Shown piece by piece: positions 26,557 through 34,983 of a stretch of DNA of 50,282 nt. The position numbers and the translations under genes are program-made. Positions within the stretch are counted from its first letter, which is position 1. The number at the start of each line of letters is the position of its first letter. Source of the stretch: Desulfobulbaceae bacterium (GTDB lineage Bacteria; Desulfobacterota; Desulfobulbia; Desulfobulbales; Desulfocapsaceae); contig QKIH01000097.1 in NCBI GenBank assembly GCA_003249645.1, positions 1 through 50,282 on the forward strand. The letters run 5' to 3'. Under the pieces are notes generated by a model. The model was not told where the DNA came from, ran no database searches, and was given only the letters and a program-made list of their open reading frames with translations.

Positions 26557-27369
26557 ATGCGCATTGCTCTCTGCCAGTTTGACGTCCGGTTTAAAAACAT
26601 CGAATACAATCTCAAAAAGATCAGAGAGCACGTTTGCACCGCAAAAAAGCAGCAAGCTGATCTTATCGCGTTTCCAGAATCCTGTCTGGCCGGTTACTGC
26701 TTTTCCAGCCATGAGGAGGCAATGGTCCATGCGATGGAAGATTCCCATGAGGCACTATGCCAACTTCAGCAACTCGCGCACAACCAGAAGATTATCATTG
26801 CAGCGGGATATATCGAAAAAGACGGAACTGCGATTTACAACACTGCGGCTCTTTTCGGTCTATCCGATAATATTTGCAAATATAGGAAAACCCATACCCT
26901 GCTGCTCGGTCTTGACCGTTTTATTGAGCCCGGCAATTTAGGTTTCCCTGTCTTTGACACGAGATTCGGAAAGATAGGTCTTAACATCTGCTATGACCAG
27001 CGCTTTCCTGAGAGTGCGAGAATGACGATGCTGAATGGAGCTCAGCTTATCCTTACCATCAGCAATATCCCACGGCCGGCGCTATCGGTTCACACCATTC
27101 TTACCAGGGCAAGAGCTTTTGAAAACAAGGTGTTCTATGGCTTTATCAATCGAACAGGAATAGAAAAGGATTTTGAATTCGTTGGCAACTCTACACTCGT
27201 TGACCCTTACGGCGAGGCTCTTATACAATGCTCTGAAAACCGAGAAGAGCTTGTCATAGCTGAAATAGATCTTGATCTGGCATTGACCAAAAAAACTGTT
27301 TTCAAGCCGCAGGAACACGAAGTTGATCTCCTCGGTGACAGGCGGCCTGATCTTTATCACCTCTCCTAG
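26557..27369 (+). CDS. Carbon-nitrogen hydrolase (nitrilase superfamily)
   Basis: A 270-residue cytoplasmic amidase-type enzyme. The Glu-Lys-Cys catalytic triad is visible: Glu41 in FPESCLAG, Lys111 in YRKTHTL and Cys145 in NICYDQRFPE. The family cleaves non-peptide C-N bonds such as amides, carbamoyls or omega-amides; the substrate cannot be assigned. Length is normal. The gene begins 9 nt after the PHP gene, so the two are probably co-transcribed and may act in one pathway. Confidence 0.9.
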   Translation: MRIALCQFDVRFKNIEYNLKKIREHVCTAKKQQADLIAFPESCLAGYCFSSHEEAMVHAMEDSHEALCQLQQLAHNQKIIIAAGYIEKDGTAIYNTAALFGLSDNICKYRKTHTLLLGLDRFIEPGNLGFPVFDTRFGKIGLNICYDQRFPESARMTMLNGAQLILTISNIPRPALSVHTILTRARAFENKVFYGFINRTGIEKDFEFVGNSTLVDPYGEALIQCSENREELVIAEIDLDLALTKKTVFKPQEHEVDLLGDRRPDLYHLS

Positions 27370-27425
27370 CGACCCACCTCCGCAGCGCTGACATTTTTGT
27401 AAAACCTTCAAAAAACGATGTATTA

Positions 27426-28445
27426 TCAGTCATCAGCCTTCATCACTGCGGCAATGTACTTTCTGAATTTTTTCAGAATCTCCAAGGTCTCATTATCAAG
27501 TTCGTTCTCATTAAGATCACTCTCGAAACTCAAATAGAGTGAAAGGGGGTCAACAACCATCTGACGGGCAAAAAGGGTTGGCGGATAATGCCAGATTTCA
27601 AGATCGGCATCCTCACCGTCCATTTTCTCACCCGGATACCTGATCACATCAGCTGCTTCCAGAGCCTTTAACTCCGACTTGCCGATTGCGTAGACAGGAT
27701 TGCCCTCCTTTAAGGCCTTTCCATAATGGCCAAGTGCAGAAAAACCTGCAATTGCCAGACCTTCATTTTCAGGTTTCATTATCTTAACACGCTGCTTCAC
27801 GGGATTTCTGAGAAGCGGCAGGATCTTCTGCCAGACAACACCGCGATCCTCCTGAAAACGCAACACCCGCTTTCGTCCTTCAAACTCTATGCAACCAATT
27901 TCAGCTGCAAGATATTCATTAAAAACCCTGGTCAGGGTCATCTGAGAATATTTCAATTTAGAGGCAAGAAATGTCGGTATAAAACCGTCTCTACGCCAGT
28001 TGTATAAGGCAAAAAGCATGACCACCTGTGCAGCCGGAGTCAACCGTTTTACCACTGGCGTTCGTAAACGTTTAAGATGTTCTCGAAGATCAAAGCCAAG
28101 ACTTGGAAGATACATCTGGTTGCCCGGAACAACAAAGGAGATTTTCAATTCGATTAAGCGCCTCTTATCATACCCCTGCAATGCCTCAACGATATAAACA
28201 ACCTCTCCAGTCCACTGCTCACGAAGCAAGTCTATGCATTTTTTAATTGTCTTTGGTGTTTCATCCTGTCGCACCTTTTCCTGCATCACAAGCAGCAGTT
28301 CCTGACCAAATATTCTGCATTGGCTGAAAGTATAGCACTCTGCAAAATACATGGGCAGGCTTCTGACGGGAAGCCAGTCGGATGAGTGTACAATCAGATT
28401 TAAATTAGTGTGCAGATACTCCTCAAAACTCTCCAGCAGCTCCAT
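27426..28445 (-). CDS. Winged-helix DNA-binding-like protein of unknown function
   Basis: I do not firmly recognise this 339-residue cytoplasmic protein. The middle (about residues 135-200) reads as a winged helix: LTPAAQVVMLFALYNWRRDG, then FLASKLKYSQMTLTRVFNEYLAAEI, and a wing IEFEGRKRVLRF. The C-terminal part has GLAIAGFSALGHYGKAL and MVVDPLSLYLSFESDLNENE, reminiscent of the nucleotidyltransferase-partner antitoxin AbiEi layout, but no adjacent toxin gene is seen. It is transcribed alone, facing the carbon-nitrogen hydrolase gene. Confidence 0.6.
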   Translation of the reverse strand: MELLESFEEYLHTNLNLIVHSSDWLPVRSLPMYFAECYTFSQCRIFGQELLLVMQEKVRQDETPKTIKKCIDLLREQWTGEVVYIVEALQGYDKRRLIELKISFVVPGNQMYLPSLGFDLREHLKRLRTPVVKRLTPAAQVVMLFALYNWRRDGFIPTFLASKLKYSQMTLTRVFNEYLAAEIGCIEFEGRKRVLRFQEDRGVVWQKILPLLRNPVKQRVKIMKPENEGLAIAGFSALGHYGKALKEGNPVYAIGKSELKALEAADVIRYPGEKMDGEDADLEIWHYPPTLFARQMVVDPLSLYLSFESDLNENELDNETLEILKKFRKYIAAVMKADD

Positions 28446-28692
28446 ATCGCTCCCACGAAATAACGTTTCTTTATTATCTTTAACGTCTTTATGGTTATTG
28501 ATAATTATTGGGTTAGAAAACTGGTATTATTTAAAAATTTATCTTGAATCGCTGCTCATTGTCAACTGTTCAACAAAAAAAGATCGGCTTTTATCTGCAG
28601 GTGTTTACACTACTGTCCTCTATTTTCATTAAATGAAAATTAGACTAAATAAGTGTCAGGCAAGTCATGCGTTATTCAACGCAGGCAACATA

Positions 28693-29178
28693 TCAATCGT
28701 CTAAAAATCGATCGTCACTTCGATGCGTTGATACAGTCGTACTCTTTCCTTCGGTCCAGCCGAATCGGGTTGCTTCGAATTTATCAAAATCGGCAACGTA
28801 GGGTTTTATATCAAGAACCGGTGTACCATTTAATACATCAACTCCACGGACGTACACCTTCCCATTTTCTACTCTGACAAGCTCCATCACCGACAAACCT
28901 ATCGAATTCGGTCTCTTCGGCGACCTGGTTGCAAATACCCCGTGGAGTTTGTCATCAAGAAACGGCATTACCATCAATTTGTACCCTTTAGATTGATGGA
29001 GATAATTAAGAACAATGATGTGGGAAAAACCATCCAGATCAGTAAGACCTTCCTGAAATTCCGGCAGGATTTCTATTATTCCTTCAATATTTTTTGCCCC
29101 GGCAGGCTGTATGGGCATATTATCCAGCTTGGTAAAAGGCGTTTTGAAATACCCGATGGGTGTAAAGTTGATTTCCAT
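28693..29178 (-). CDS. trmO: tRNA t6A37 N6-methyltransferase TrmO (TsaA family)
   Basis: A 161-residue protein of the YaeB/TsaA/VirR beta-barrel family. In E. coli TrmO methylates t6A37 of threonine tRNA using SAM. Visible motifs: FTPIGYFKTPF at the start, GLTDLDGFSHIIVLNYLHQ, GVFATRSPKRPNSIGLSVMEL and GTPVLDIKPYVADFD, all characteristic. Proteins with only this domain also occur without proven activity. The start at 29178 (MEINFTPIG) is chosen over 29238, which would add 20 unrelated residues. Confidence 0.85.
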   Translation of the reverse strand: MEINFTPIGYFKTPFTKLDNMPIQPAGAKNIEGIIEILPEFQEGLTDLDGFSHIIVLNYLHQSKGYKLMVMPFLDDKLHGVFATRSPKRPNSIGLSVMELVRVENGKVYVRGVDVLNGTPVLDIKPYVADFDKFEATRFGWTEGKSTTVSTHRSDDRFLDD

Positions 29179-29619
29179 AGAATGTCCCGGTAATAGAGGT
29201 CTTCTTCGTTCTGTTTTTCCGTTATCTCTCATTGTCATCCGGTTATAATTTTATTTTGTAGTACTTGCCACCCTTATCTCACGACAAGTGCAATCCCAGG
29301 TGGTGGATCAAAACACATAAAATGCATATTTTTATCAAAATACAACACGATAAGAAGAACAAATCTATAACGAAAGGGAAAGAGCACAGAAGACGACTCA
29401 GACCAAATCTGAAGCTATGCAGAAATAGACCTGACTCCTGTTTTGCGCTTTTTATTTCCGTTACATAGATACTATTTGCTGTTCATCAAAGACATCATCA
29501 TAAGAAGCATCCCCCTATTTGAACTATTACTTTTCGTAATTACGATTATACCCAGATAAACTAAAGCAGTTTAAACGGTCCTTGTGATCACAAAACAATG
29601 TTCAGCTAAAGTTCTGTAT
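29179..29619. other. Gap with no supported gene
   Basis: About 440 bp between the divergent TrmO and metallophosphoesterase genes. It presumably contains their promoters. A 67-codon open frame at 29265-29468 on the plus strand has no recognisable content. I see no RNA or strong hairpin. Confidence 0.4.
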
Positions 29620-30780
29620 ATGTCTATTCTGTTTATATTCCTTGCGATTTTATCACTTGTTTTCTTTTATCCTAGTTATCGAATTATCCCGAGCTTCAAT
29701 AAACGATGGCGTCCCCTCCTCTGGTTGCTTGTCTTTCTTTTATTCAGCATGCTTTTTACCCACCACATGATCCGGGGTTCTGGAAAATTCCCTCTGCTCA
29801 GCGACATAACCGGTGCACTCGGTTACATGTCCTTAGGACTGATGACCATTCTCTTCTGCTTTACCGCAGTTCGTGACCTCTTTTTACTCGTCTCCAATAC
29901 CTTCAGATTAATAAAGAGCCCGGCAATCATGACAGAGCCGCTTAAAAATCCTGCCCGACGCGGTTTTATGGTGAAATTTTCCAATATGGCAATTCTTGGT
30001 CTCACAGGATCGTCCTCTGCTTACGGTTTTTTTGAGGCAGTAAAACAACCGGAGCTAATAAAACAGGAGATCGTAATTCCCAATCTCCATCCTGACCTTC
30101 GTGGAATTACTATCTTACAAATTACAGATCTCCATGTCGGGGCAACCATCAAAGAAGAGTTTATCAAAGAACTCGTTGCACGATGTAAGGAACTCAAACC
30201 AGATCTTATAGCCCTTACCGGCGACCTCGCCGACGGATCATCAGAAGCTCTTAAAAAAGATGTCCTTGCACTGGAAGAACTCACCCCACCGCTGGGCAAA
30301 TACTTTGTTACAGGCAACCATGAATATTATTCAGACCTGAAAGGATGGATGGGCCTAATACAAGAATTAGGATTTGAGATTCTTCTTAATGAACACAGAA
30401 TTATTAGCCGTAAAGCAGGCTCATTTACTTTGGCCGGAGTGACAGATTACCATGCAGGATCGATTTTTCCTTCACATAAAAGCTCCGTCAAAACAGCTCT
30501 TTTAAATAGTCAGGTTAATATTCCGAAAGTTCTCCTGGCTCATCAACCGAAAAGCATTTTTGAAGCCGCCGATGAGGGAGTTGATTTTCAAATTTCCGGC
30601 CACACCCATGGAGGCCAGTATTTCCCTGGCACCATCCTTGTGCGACTCGACCAGCCGTATGTAGCAGGCCGTTACGTCCACAAGAACACCCAGATTTATG
30701 TCAGCAGAGGATCAGGATATTGGGGGCCGCCCTTACGAATTGGTTCAAGATCTGAGATCACCTTGTTTACTCTAAGTTAG
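29620..30780 (+). CDS. Membrane-anchored metallophosphoesterase
   Basis: A 386-residue inner-membrane protein. Three to four hydrophobic segments occupy about residues 1-135. The C-terminal calcineurin-like domain has the full metal-site set: TDLHVG, LTGDLADG, TGNHEYY and SGHTHGGQ. The arrangement resembles YkuE/YaeI-type enzymes, some of which act on lipid-linked or phosphodiester substrates; the substrate here is unknown. A GTG at 29584 gives a 12-residue longer form. Neither start has a clear ribosome-binding site, and the ATG is preferred because the first helix follows it directly. Confidence 0.85.
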   Translation: MSILFIFLAILSLVFFYPSYRIIPSFNKRWRPLLWLLVFLLFSMLFTHHMIRGSGKFPLLSDITGALGYMSLGLMTILFCFTAVRDLFLLVSNTFRLIKSPAIMTEPLKNPARRGFMVKFSNMAILGLTGSSSAYGFFEAVKQPELIKQEIVIPNLHPDLRGITILQITDLHVGATIKEEFIKELVARCKELKPDLIALTGDLADGSSEALKKDVLALEELTPPLGKYFVTGNHEYYSDLKGWMGLIQELGFEILLNEHRIISRKAGSFTLAGVTDYHAGSIFPSHKSSVKTALLNSQVNIPKVLLAHQPKSIFEAADEGVDFQISGHTHGGQYFPGTILVRLDQPYVAGRYVHKNTQIYVSRGSGYWGPPLRIGSRSEITLFTLS

Positions 30781-31220
30781 ATCTCTGCAAATTACCTCAG
30801 AAACAAGATATCAAGCCCTTTCCATCGATAGACCGAAAAGCTGTGTTTGACAGTTTTGACGGTTATACAACGATCTTCTGATATGATTAATTAACATCCA
30901 TAATACATGTTATTAACTATACTATTTTTAATTAACCTTATAACAAATATTATTATTCAGATAGTCTGGACACCTCTTATTTTTCATTGAGAATATTCAC
31001 AGCCATAATTCATTTTTCGCGAAAAATTGCCCCGAAACTTCTCCTAAAATATAACATGATAATTAGCAGGATATTAATACGATAATACATATAATTAACT
31101 TATTATTTTTCAATTTGTGCTTATTGAGATAAAAATGCTGACAAAGAACATAAAAAACATGTAGATGACAATAGAGAACGTAGGAAATATGCTAAAACAA
31201 AATGACTCTGGAAAAAAAGC
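30781..31220. other. Very AT-rich gap
   Basis: About 440 bp with long A/T runs and no supported gene or RNA. It lies between convergent genes, and part may be a transcription end. It also borders the compositional change into the giant-adhesin cluster. I see no terminal repeats or integrase remnants. Confidence 0.4.
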
Positions 31221-31640
31221 TTAAGACTGGTCGACAATGTCCAGGGTGAGAGGATCGGGAGATGAATTATAGAAAACTTCAAGAGCCTGTGTAAAGATTC
31301 CATCAGGCTCGACAATCGCAAAGAGGGTCATGGATGAACGAAATTTCATTGCATCAATAGATCCAAATAATTGCGAGGCATTAATAATTCCTGAATGGTG
31401 TAAAACAAGATCTGTACATTGGCGAAGCCGGTTTCCAAGCAACGGATGCTCAAGATATTCACGCGCTTCTTCCAGGGATGAAAGAGCAAAATGTTTTGCC
31501 ATTGTACTGTGGCCGAGACCATCTATTTGGGGGAAGATATACCACATCCAGTGGGAAGATTTCCTGCCGCGTTCAAGCTCTTCAACAACCTGCTCATATG
31601 AATGCTGCTGTGCCTTTATAAAGCGGTTCAGGTCGTACAT
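31221..31640 (-). CDS. DUF1810 family protein
   Basis: A 139-residue cytoplasmic protein matching the DUF1810 family: YDLNRFIKAQQ at the start, RGRKSSHWMWYIFPQIDGLG, AKHFALSSLEEAREYLEHPLLG, and a C-terminal KFRSSMTLFA. Function is unknown. ATG at 31640 is chosen because a strong GGAGGGA lies 6 nt upstream. An in-frame ATG at 31652 lies inside that site. It follows the OB-fold gene by 23 nt and could be in the same transcript. Confidence 0.88.
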   Translation of the reverse strand: MYDLNRFIKAQQHSYEQVVEELERGRKSSHWMWYIFPQIDGLGHSTMAKHFALSSLEEAREYLEHPLLGNRLRQCTDLVLHHSGIINASQLFGSIDAMKFRSSMTLFAIVEPDGIFTQALEVFYNSSPDPLTLDIVDQS

Positions 31641-31663
31641 CTGTCCCTCCATGGAGAGAGTGT

Positions 31664-32008
31664 TTACTTCTCCCCGGTACTCTCAACAAAAACCAGCGTC
31701 TGTTGATCACCAAGCGAAAACCCTTCCTCAATTTTTCCTTTAACTCTCACTTTGGCCCCTACTGCCGGCAACGGCTGTTCAGTCACTACGGTAATCGAGC
31801 TTGCCGAGTCCTGCAAAATGAAATAGCGGACAACAAAAAGAGAAAACCTCTCAACGACGGTACCCGATATTGCAATTTCTTTATTCATGTATTCACGAGG
31901 ATTCTCAACAACATTCCCGATCGATACAGAATACACCTTGGTCATATAGTACCAGCCGCCCACTCCAAGAATAATGGCCAGCAGTACTGCTATAATTCCA
32001 TTTTTCAT
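31664..32008 (-). CDS. Membrane-anchored OB-fold protein
   Basis: A 114-residue protein with an N-terminal hydrophobic anchor or signal (IIAVLLAIILGVGGWYYM) and a periplasmic beta-rich domain: SIGNVVENPREYMNKEIAISGTVVERFSL, YFILQDSASSITVVTEQPLPAVGAKVRVKGKIEEGFSLG. This is the typical OB-fold pattern seen in CcmE-like and YgiW-like domains, but the heme-binding His of CcmE is not evident. Function is unknown. AGGGAC precedes the ATG by 3 nt. Confidence 0.65.
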   Translation of the reverse strand: MKNGIIAVLLAIILGVGGWYYMTKVYSVSIGNVVENPREYMNKEIAISGTVVERFSLFVVRYFILQDSASSITVVTEQPLPAVGAKVRVKGKIEEGFSLGDQQTLVFVESTGEK

Positions 32009-32231
32009 ATTGTCCCTGTTTTGAATTCACTTATTTGAATAAACGATGCCATCTTACAGGGCAAAATGCAGAATGTTAAGTAAAATGATGGTACTCAGCT
32101 TCCAGGCCAATCTCACCAAGATCAAATCCATCTGCTACAGTAAAAATAACGGCTCAGAAGTCACCAACGTTTCAACCAAAACATTGAAAACCGATTAATG
32201 CCCTTTATAGCCCCTATGGTATGGCCTGAAG

Positions 32232-32954
32232 TCAGTTAAAATTCACCAGACATTTTAACCCGGCAGGAAGCTGTTTTTGCGGATTCGGCAGCTCGAGCCG
32301 AACAGCAAAGGTTGATGTTGCCGCATCAATGATCTGGTCCACGATGGCTACCTTTGCCGTATATTTTCCGGTTATCGGGTCCGTGACCTCCAGCTGCGCA
32401 TCGCTGCCCTTTCTGATCATGCCGTAATATGCCGCAGGAACAACAACCTCTACAGAAAGAGGGTCTATCGAAGCTATTGTCAGAAAGGGATCTTCCCCGA
32501 CATATTCGCCTGCAGCCCCGGTTCTCTCGACGACGACGCCGTCTATTGTGCTCTTGATTGTTCGCAGCGCCAACTGCTGCTCGGCTTCCGCCAGCTCCAG
32601 TTCGGCAAAACGTATTTCTGTTTCGATTTCATCCTTGTCGTGAATTGAAATGAGCTGCTTTTTAATCAGTGCCTCGTTTCTCAGGAGCTTTCGCTTGCCG
32701 AAATCGACATGAGCTTTCGCCAGATCCACGGCTGCCTGCTGCACGCCGGATTTCAGCGTGGCGATGACCTGACCGCGTTTAACCCATGTCCCCCTGTCAA
32801 CCTTGACATCTTCCAGAATACCTGGAACCTGGCTGCTGAATTGCACGAGTTCGTTGGGTTCAATAATTCCCTCCAGAGGGGGAATCTCCGCTGCAGCGGA
32901 GAGGCTGGGACAGAGAAAAAGCAAATATATCAAAAGTGCCAACGCGTTTTTCAT
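32232..32954 (-). CDS. Periplasmic adaptor subunit (HlyD/RND membrane fusion type)
   Basis: A 240-residue exported protein with a signal peptide ending near SLSAAAE. It has the lipoyl half-motif SQVPGILEDVKVDRGTWVKRGQVIATL, a coiled-coil hairpin (AAVDLAKAHVDFGKRKLL to EAEQQLALRTI), the second half-motif STIDGVVVERTGAAGEYVGED and a beta-barrel domain. It is shorter than most adaptors. Such proteins bridge inner-membrane exporters and TolC-type channels. It is the last gene of the giant-protein cluster, 22 nt after the SecA-like gene, so a role in that export path is likely. A terminator beyond it was not seen. Confidence 0.87.
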   Translation of the reverse strand: MKNALALLIYLLFLCPSLSAAAEIPPLEGIIEPNELVQFSSQVPGILEDVKVDRGTWVKRGQVIATLKSGVQQAAVDLAKAHVDFGKRKLLRNEALIKKQLISIHDKDEIETEIRFAELELAEAEQQLALRTIKSTIDGVVVERTGAAGEYVGEDPFLTIASIDPLSVEVVVPAAYYGMIRKGSDAQLEVTDPITGKYTAKVAIVDQIIDAATSTFAVRLELPNPQKQLPAGLKCLVNFN

Positions 32955-32976
32955 AATATATCCATGTGGTTAATAG

Positions 32977-34983
32977 CTATTCTAACTTGCCGGAAAAAGA
33001 GAGAAGATTTCCTTGCGCCTGATCCTGTTTAAACAATTCCTTCCGCATTTTTCCATGATAATTTTCAAGTCTCTTTTGCGCGGCATTGACCAGAAACCTG
33101 GCCAGAACAGCACCAGGACCCCGGTGAGGAGAGGATACCAGTCGCCCGATGCCGGCCAGAAATTTACCGGTTTTGCCGACAAACAGCATATCATCATAGG
33201 ACAGCAGCGCCTCGTAACTGCCTGGATCACCCTGGCGCCCGGCCCTCCCAGCCAACTGTCTGTCGATGCGGCCTGCCTCATGCCGTTCTGAGGCGATGAC
33301 ATGGAGTCCGCCCAGCTCTGCAACCTTGTCAGCCAGCTTGATGTCTGTGCCCCTGCCAGCCATATTGGTGGCGATGGTCACCGCACCAGACCCCCCAGCC
33401 TGTCTGACAATCTCAGCTTCTTCAGCATCCTGTTTGGCATTCAGCACCTGATGTTCGATCCCCCTGGCCCTGATCAAGGTCGCAAGCTTCTCGGAATCCT
33501 TTACCGAGCGAGTTCCTACCAACACAGGCCTTCCCATGCTGTTCATCTGCATAATCCTGTCGGCAACTGCGGCCCATTTTTCCGTCTCGGTCCGAAAAAT
33601 CATGTCGGGGAGGTTTTGCCTGCGCGAAGGTTTATTGGTGGGAATTTTGAGAGTACTCAAGCCATAGACATTCCACAGTTCACCGGCTACCTCCCGCGCT
33701 GTTCCGGTCATTCCTGCAAGATAGAGGTAGCGGCGGAAAAAGCGCTGATAGCTTATCTTCGCCAGGGTTTCCCTGCGACTCGTCAGATCGCAGTTTTCTT
33801 TTATCTCGATCATCTGATGCAGACCCTGCTCCCATGAGCGGCCGTCCATAACTCTGCCGGTAAACTCGTCAACGATCAGGACTTTGCCGTCTCGTACCAG
33901 ATAATGTTCGTCCTTGCGAAACAGGTGCAGGGCCTGGAGTGCCTTGTAAACAGTAGACTCCCGGCGTACCATACCATTCCAGAGAGGCCCCAGACATGAA
34001 GCCTCCTCTTCAATTTCAGCCCGGCCCTTTGCAGTCAGATACACTTGCCTTTTCTGGCGGTCAATACGATAATCCCTGCCCTCGGTCAGACTGCTACCGA
34101 TCACCAGGGCCTGTTGTAAAAAGCTCCTTTCTTCATCATCTCCAGAAGCTCCGGAGATGATGAGCGGAGTCCTTGCCTCATCAACAAGAATAGAGTCGGC
34201 CTCATCAATAACCGCGTAATAAAGCCCGCGGATAAGCAGCCGATGGCTCCGCTGAACCTTGCTGTGCAGTGATTCGGCACGCAGCAAGGTCGATTCCACG
34301 CGATCACCCAAGGTCAGGCGATCGCGCAGATAGTCAAACACCAGTTCCTTGTTGGTCACGTACGTGATATCGCAGCCATAGGCTGCCCTCTTCTCGGCTG
34401 GCTGGAGATTGTGGGTGACACAGCCGACCCGCAGCCCCAGTGCCTGGTAAAGCGGTTTCATGAGCTCTGCGTCGCGCGCGGTGAGATAATCGTTGACACT
34501 CACGACATGGACAGGAATTCTTGCCAAAGCTGCGGTGGCAACCGGCAGTGTGGCGGTCAGGGTTTTTCCCTCTCCGGTATCCATCTCGGCTATTTTCCCG
34601 TTTAACAGCGCTAAACCGCCAAAAAGCTGGCAAGGATAATGGTACATGCCGAGAACCCGGAAGCCGGTTTCCCGGATCAGGGCAAATGATGATGCGACAA
34701 GCTCCCTGGAAAAGCCTTTCTGCAAAAGATCGTGACGGAGCTGCTGTACCATATTGTCCAGTTCGGTCTGGGAGCAGTCCCGCAATTTTTGTGACTTTGC
34801 CTCTATCAGGGCAACAGTGGTCTGCAGCTCGGATCGACCGGTAAATATCCTGTTCAGGGCGCCTGAGCATCGCTTGCCGATAAGCTCCAGCCTGTTTTCA
34901 ACCTGATCCGCCTGCTCCACTCGCTGATCATACAGGGTCGGAGGCAAGGCCGCGTCAAAGGGACGATTCATAACCTGGCGCAT
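32977..34983 (-). CDS. Short SecA-like translocase ATPase
   Basis: A 668-residue homologue of the SecA preprotein motor, shorter than housekeeping SecA (about 800-900). The NBD1 Walker A GEGKT lies at 137-141 and the Walker B DEAD box at 260-263 within IDEADSILVDEARTPLIISG. PPXD-like sequence follows (SEQ about 280-370), then NBD2 motifs MTGTA (425-429), VGTRSV, TNMAGRGTDI (539-548) and GRAGRQGDPGSYE. After the last motif only about 75 residues remain, so the helical wing, most of the scaffold and the zinc tail are missing or reduced. Its ATG overlaps the stop of the M50-HlyD gene by one base. It is probably a dedicated motor for the neighbouring giant protein, but this is inference. Confidence 0.9.
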   Translation of the reverse strand: MRQVMNRPFDAALPPTLYDQRVEQADQVENRLELIGKRCSGALNRIFTGRSELQTTVALIEAKSQKLRDCSQTELDNMVQQLRHDLLQKGFSRELVASSFALIRETGFRVLGMYHYPCQLFGGLALLNGKIAEMDTGEGKTLTATLPVATAALARIPVHVVSVNDYLTARDAELMKPLYQALGLRVGCVTHNLQPAEKRAAYGCDITYVTNKELVFDYLRDRLTLGDRVESTLLRAESLHSKVQRSHRLLIRGLYYAVIDEADSILVDEARTPLIISGASGDDEERSFLQQALVIGSSLTEGRDYRIDRQKRQVYLTAKGRAEIEEEASCLGPLWNGMVRRESTVYKALQALHLFRKDEHYLVRDGKVLIVDEFTGRVMDGRSWEQGLHQMIEIKENCDLTSRRETLAKISYQRFFRRYLYLAGMTGTAREVAGELWNVYGLSTLKIPTNKPSRRQNLPDMIFRTETEKWAAVADRIMQMNSMGRPVLVGTRSVKDSEKLATLIRARGIEHQVLNAKQDAEEAEIVRQAGGSGAVTIATNMAGRGTDIKLADKVAELGGLHVIASERHEAGRIDRQLAGRAGRQGDPGSYEALLSYDDMLFVGKTGKFLAGIGRLVSSPHRGPGAVLARFLVNAAQKRLENYHGKMRKELFKQDQAQGNLLSFSGKLE

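Noticed and set aside
29265-29468. 67-codon plus-strand frame in a gap
   Set aside because: No ribosome-binding site, no recognisable motif and composition like the surrounding untranslated DNA.
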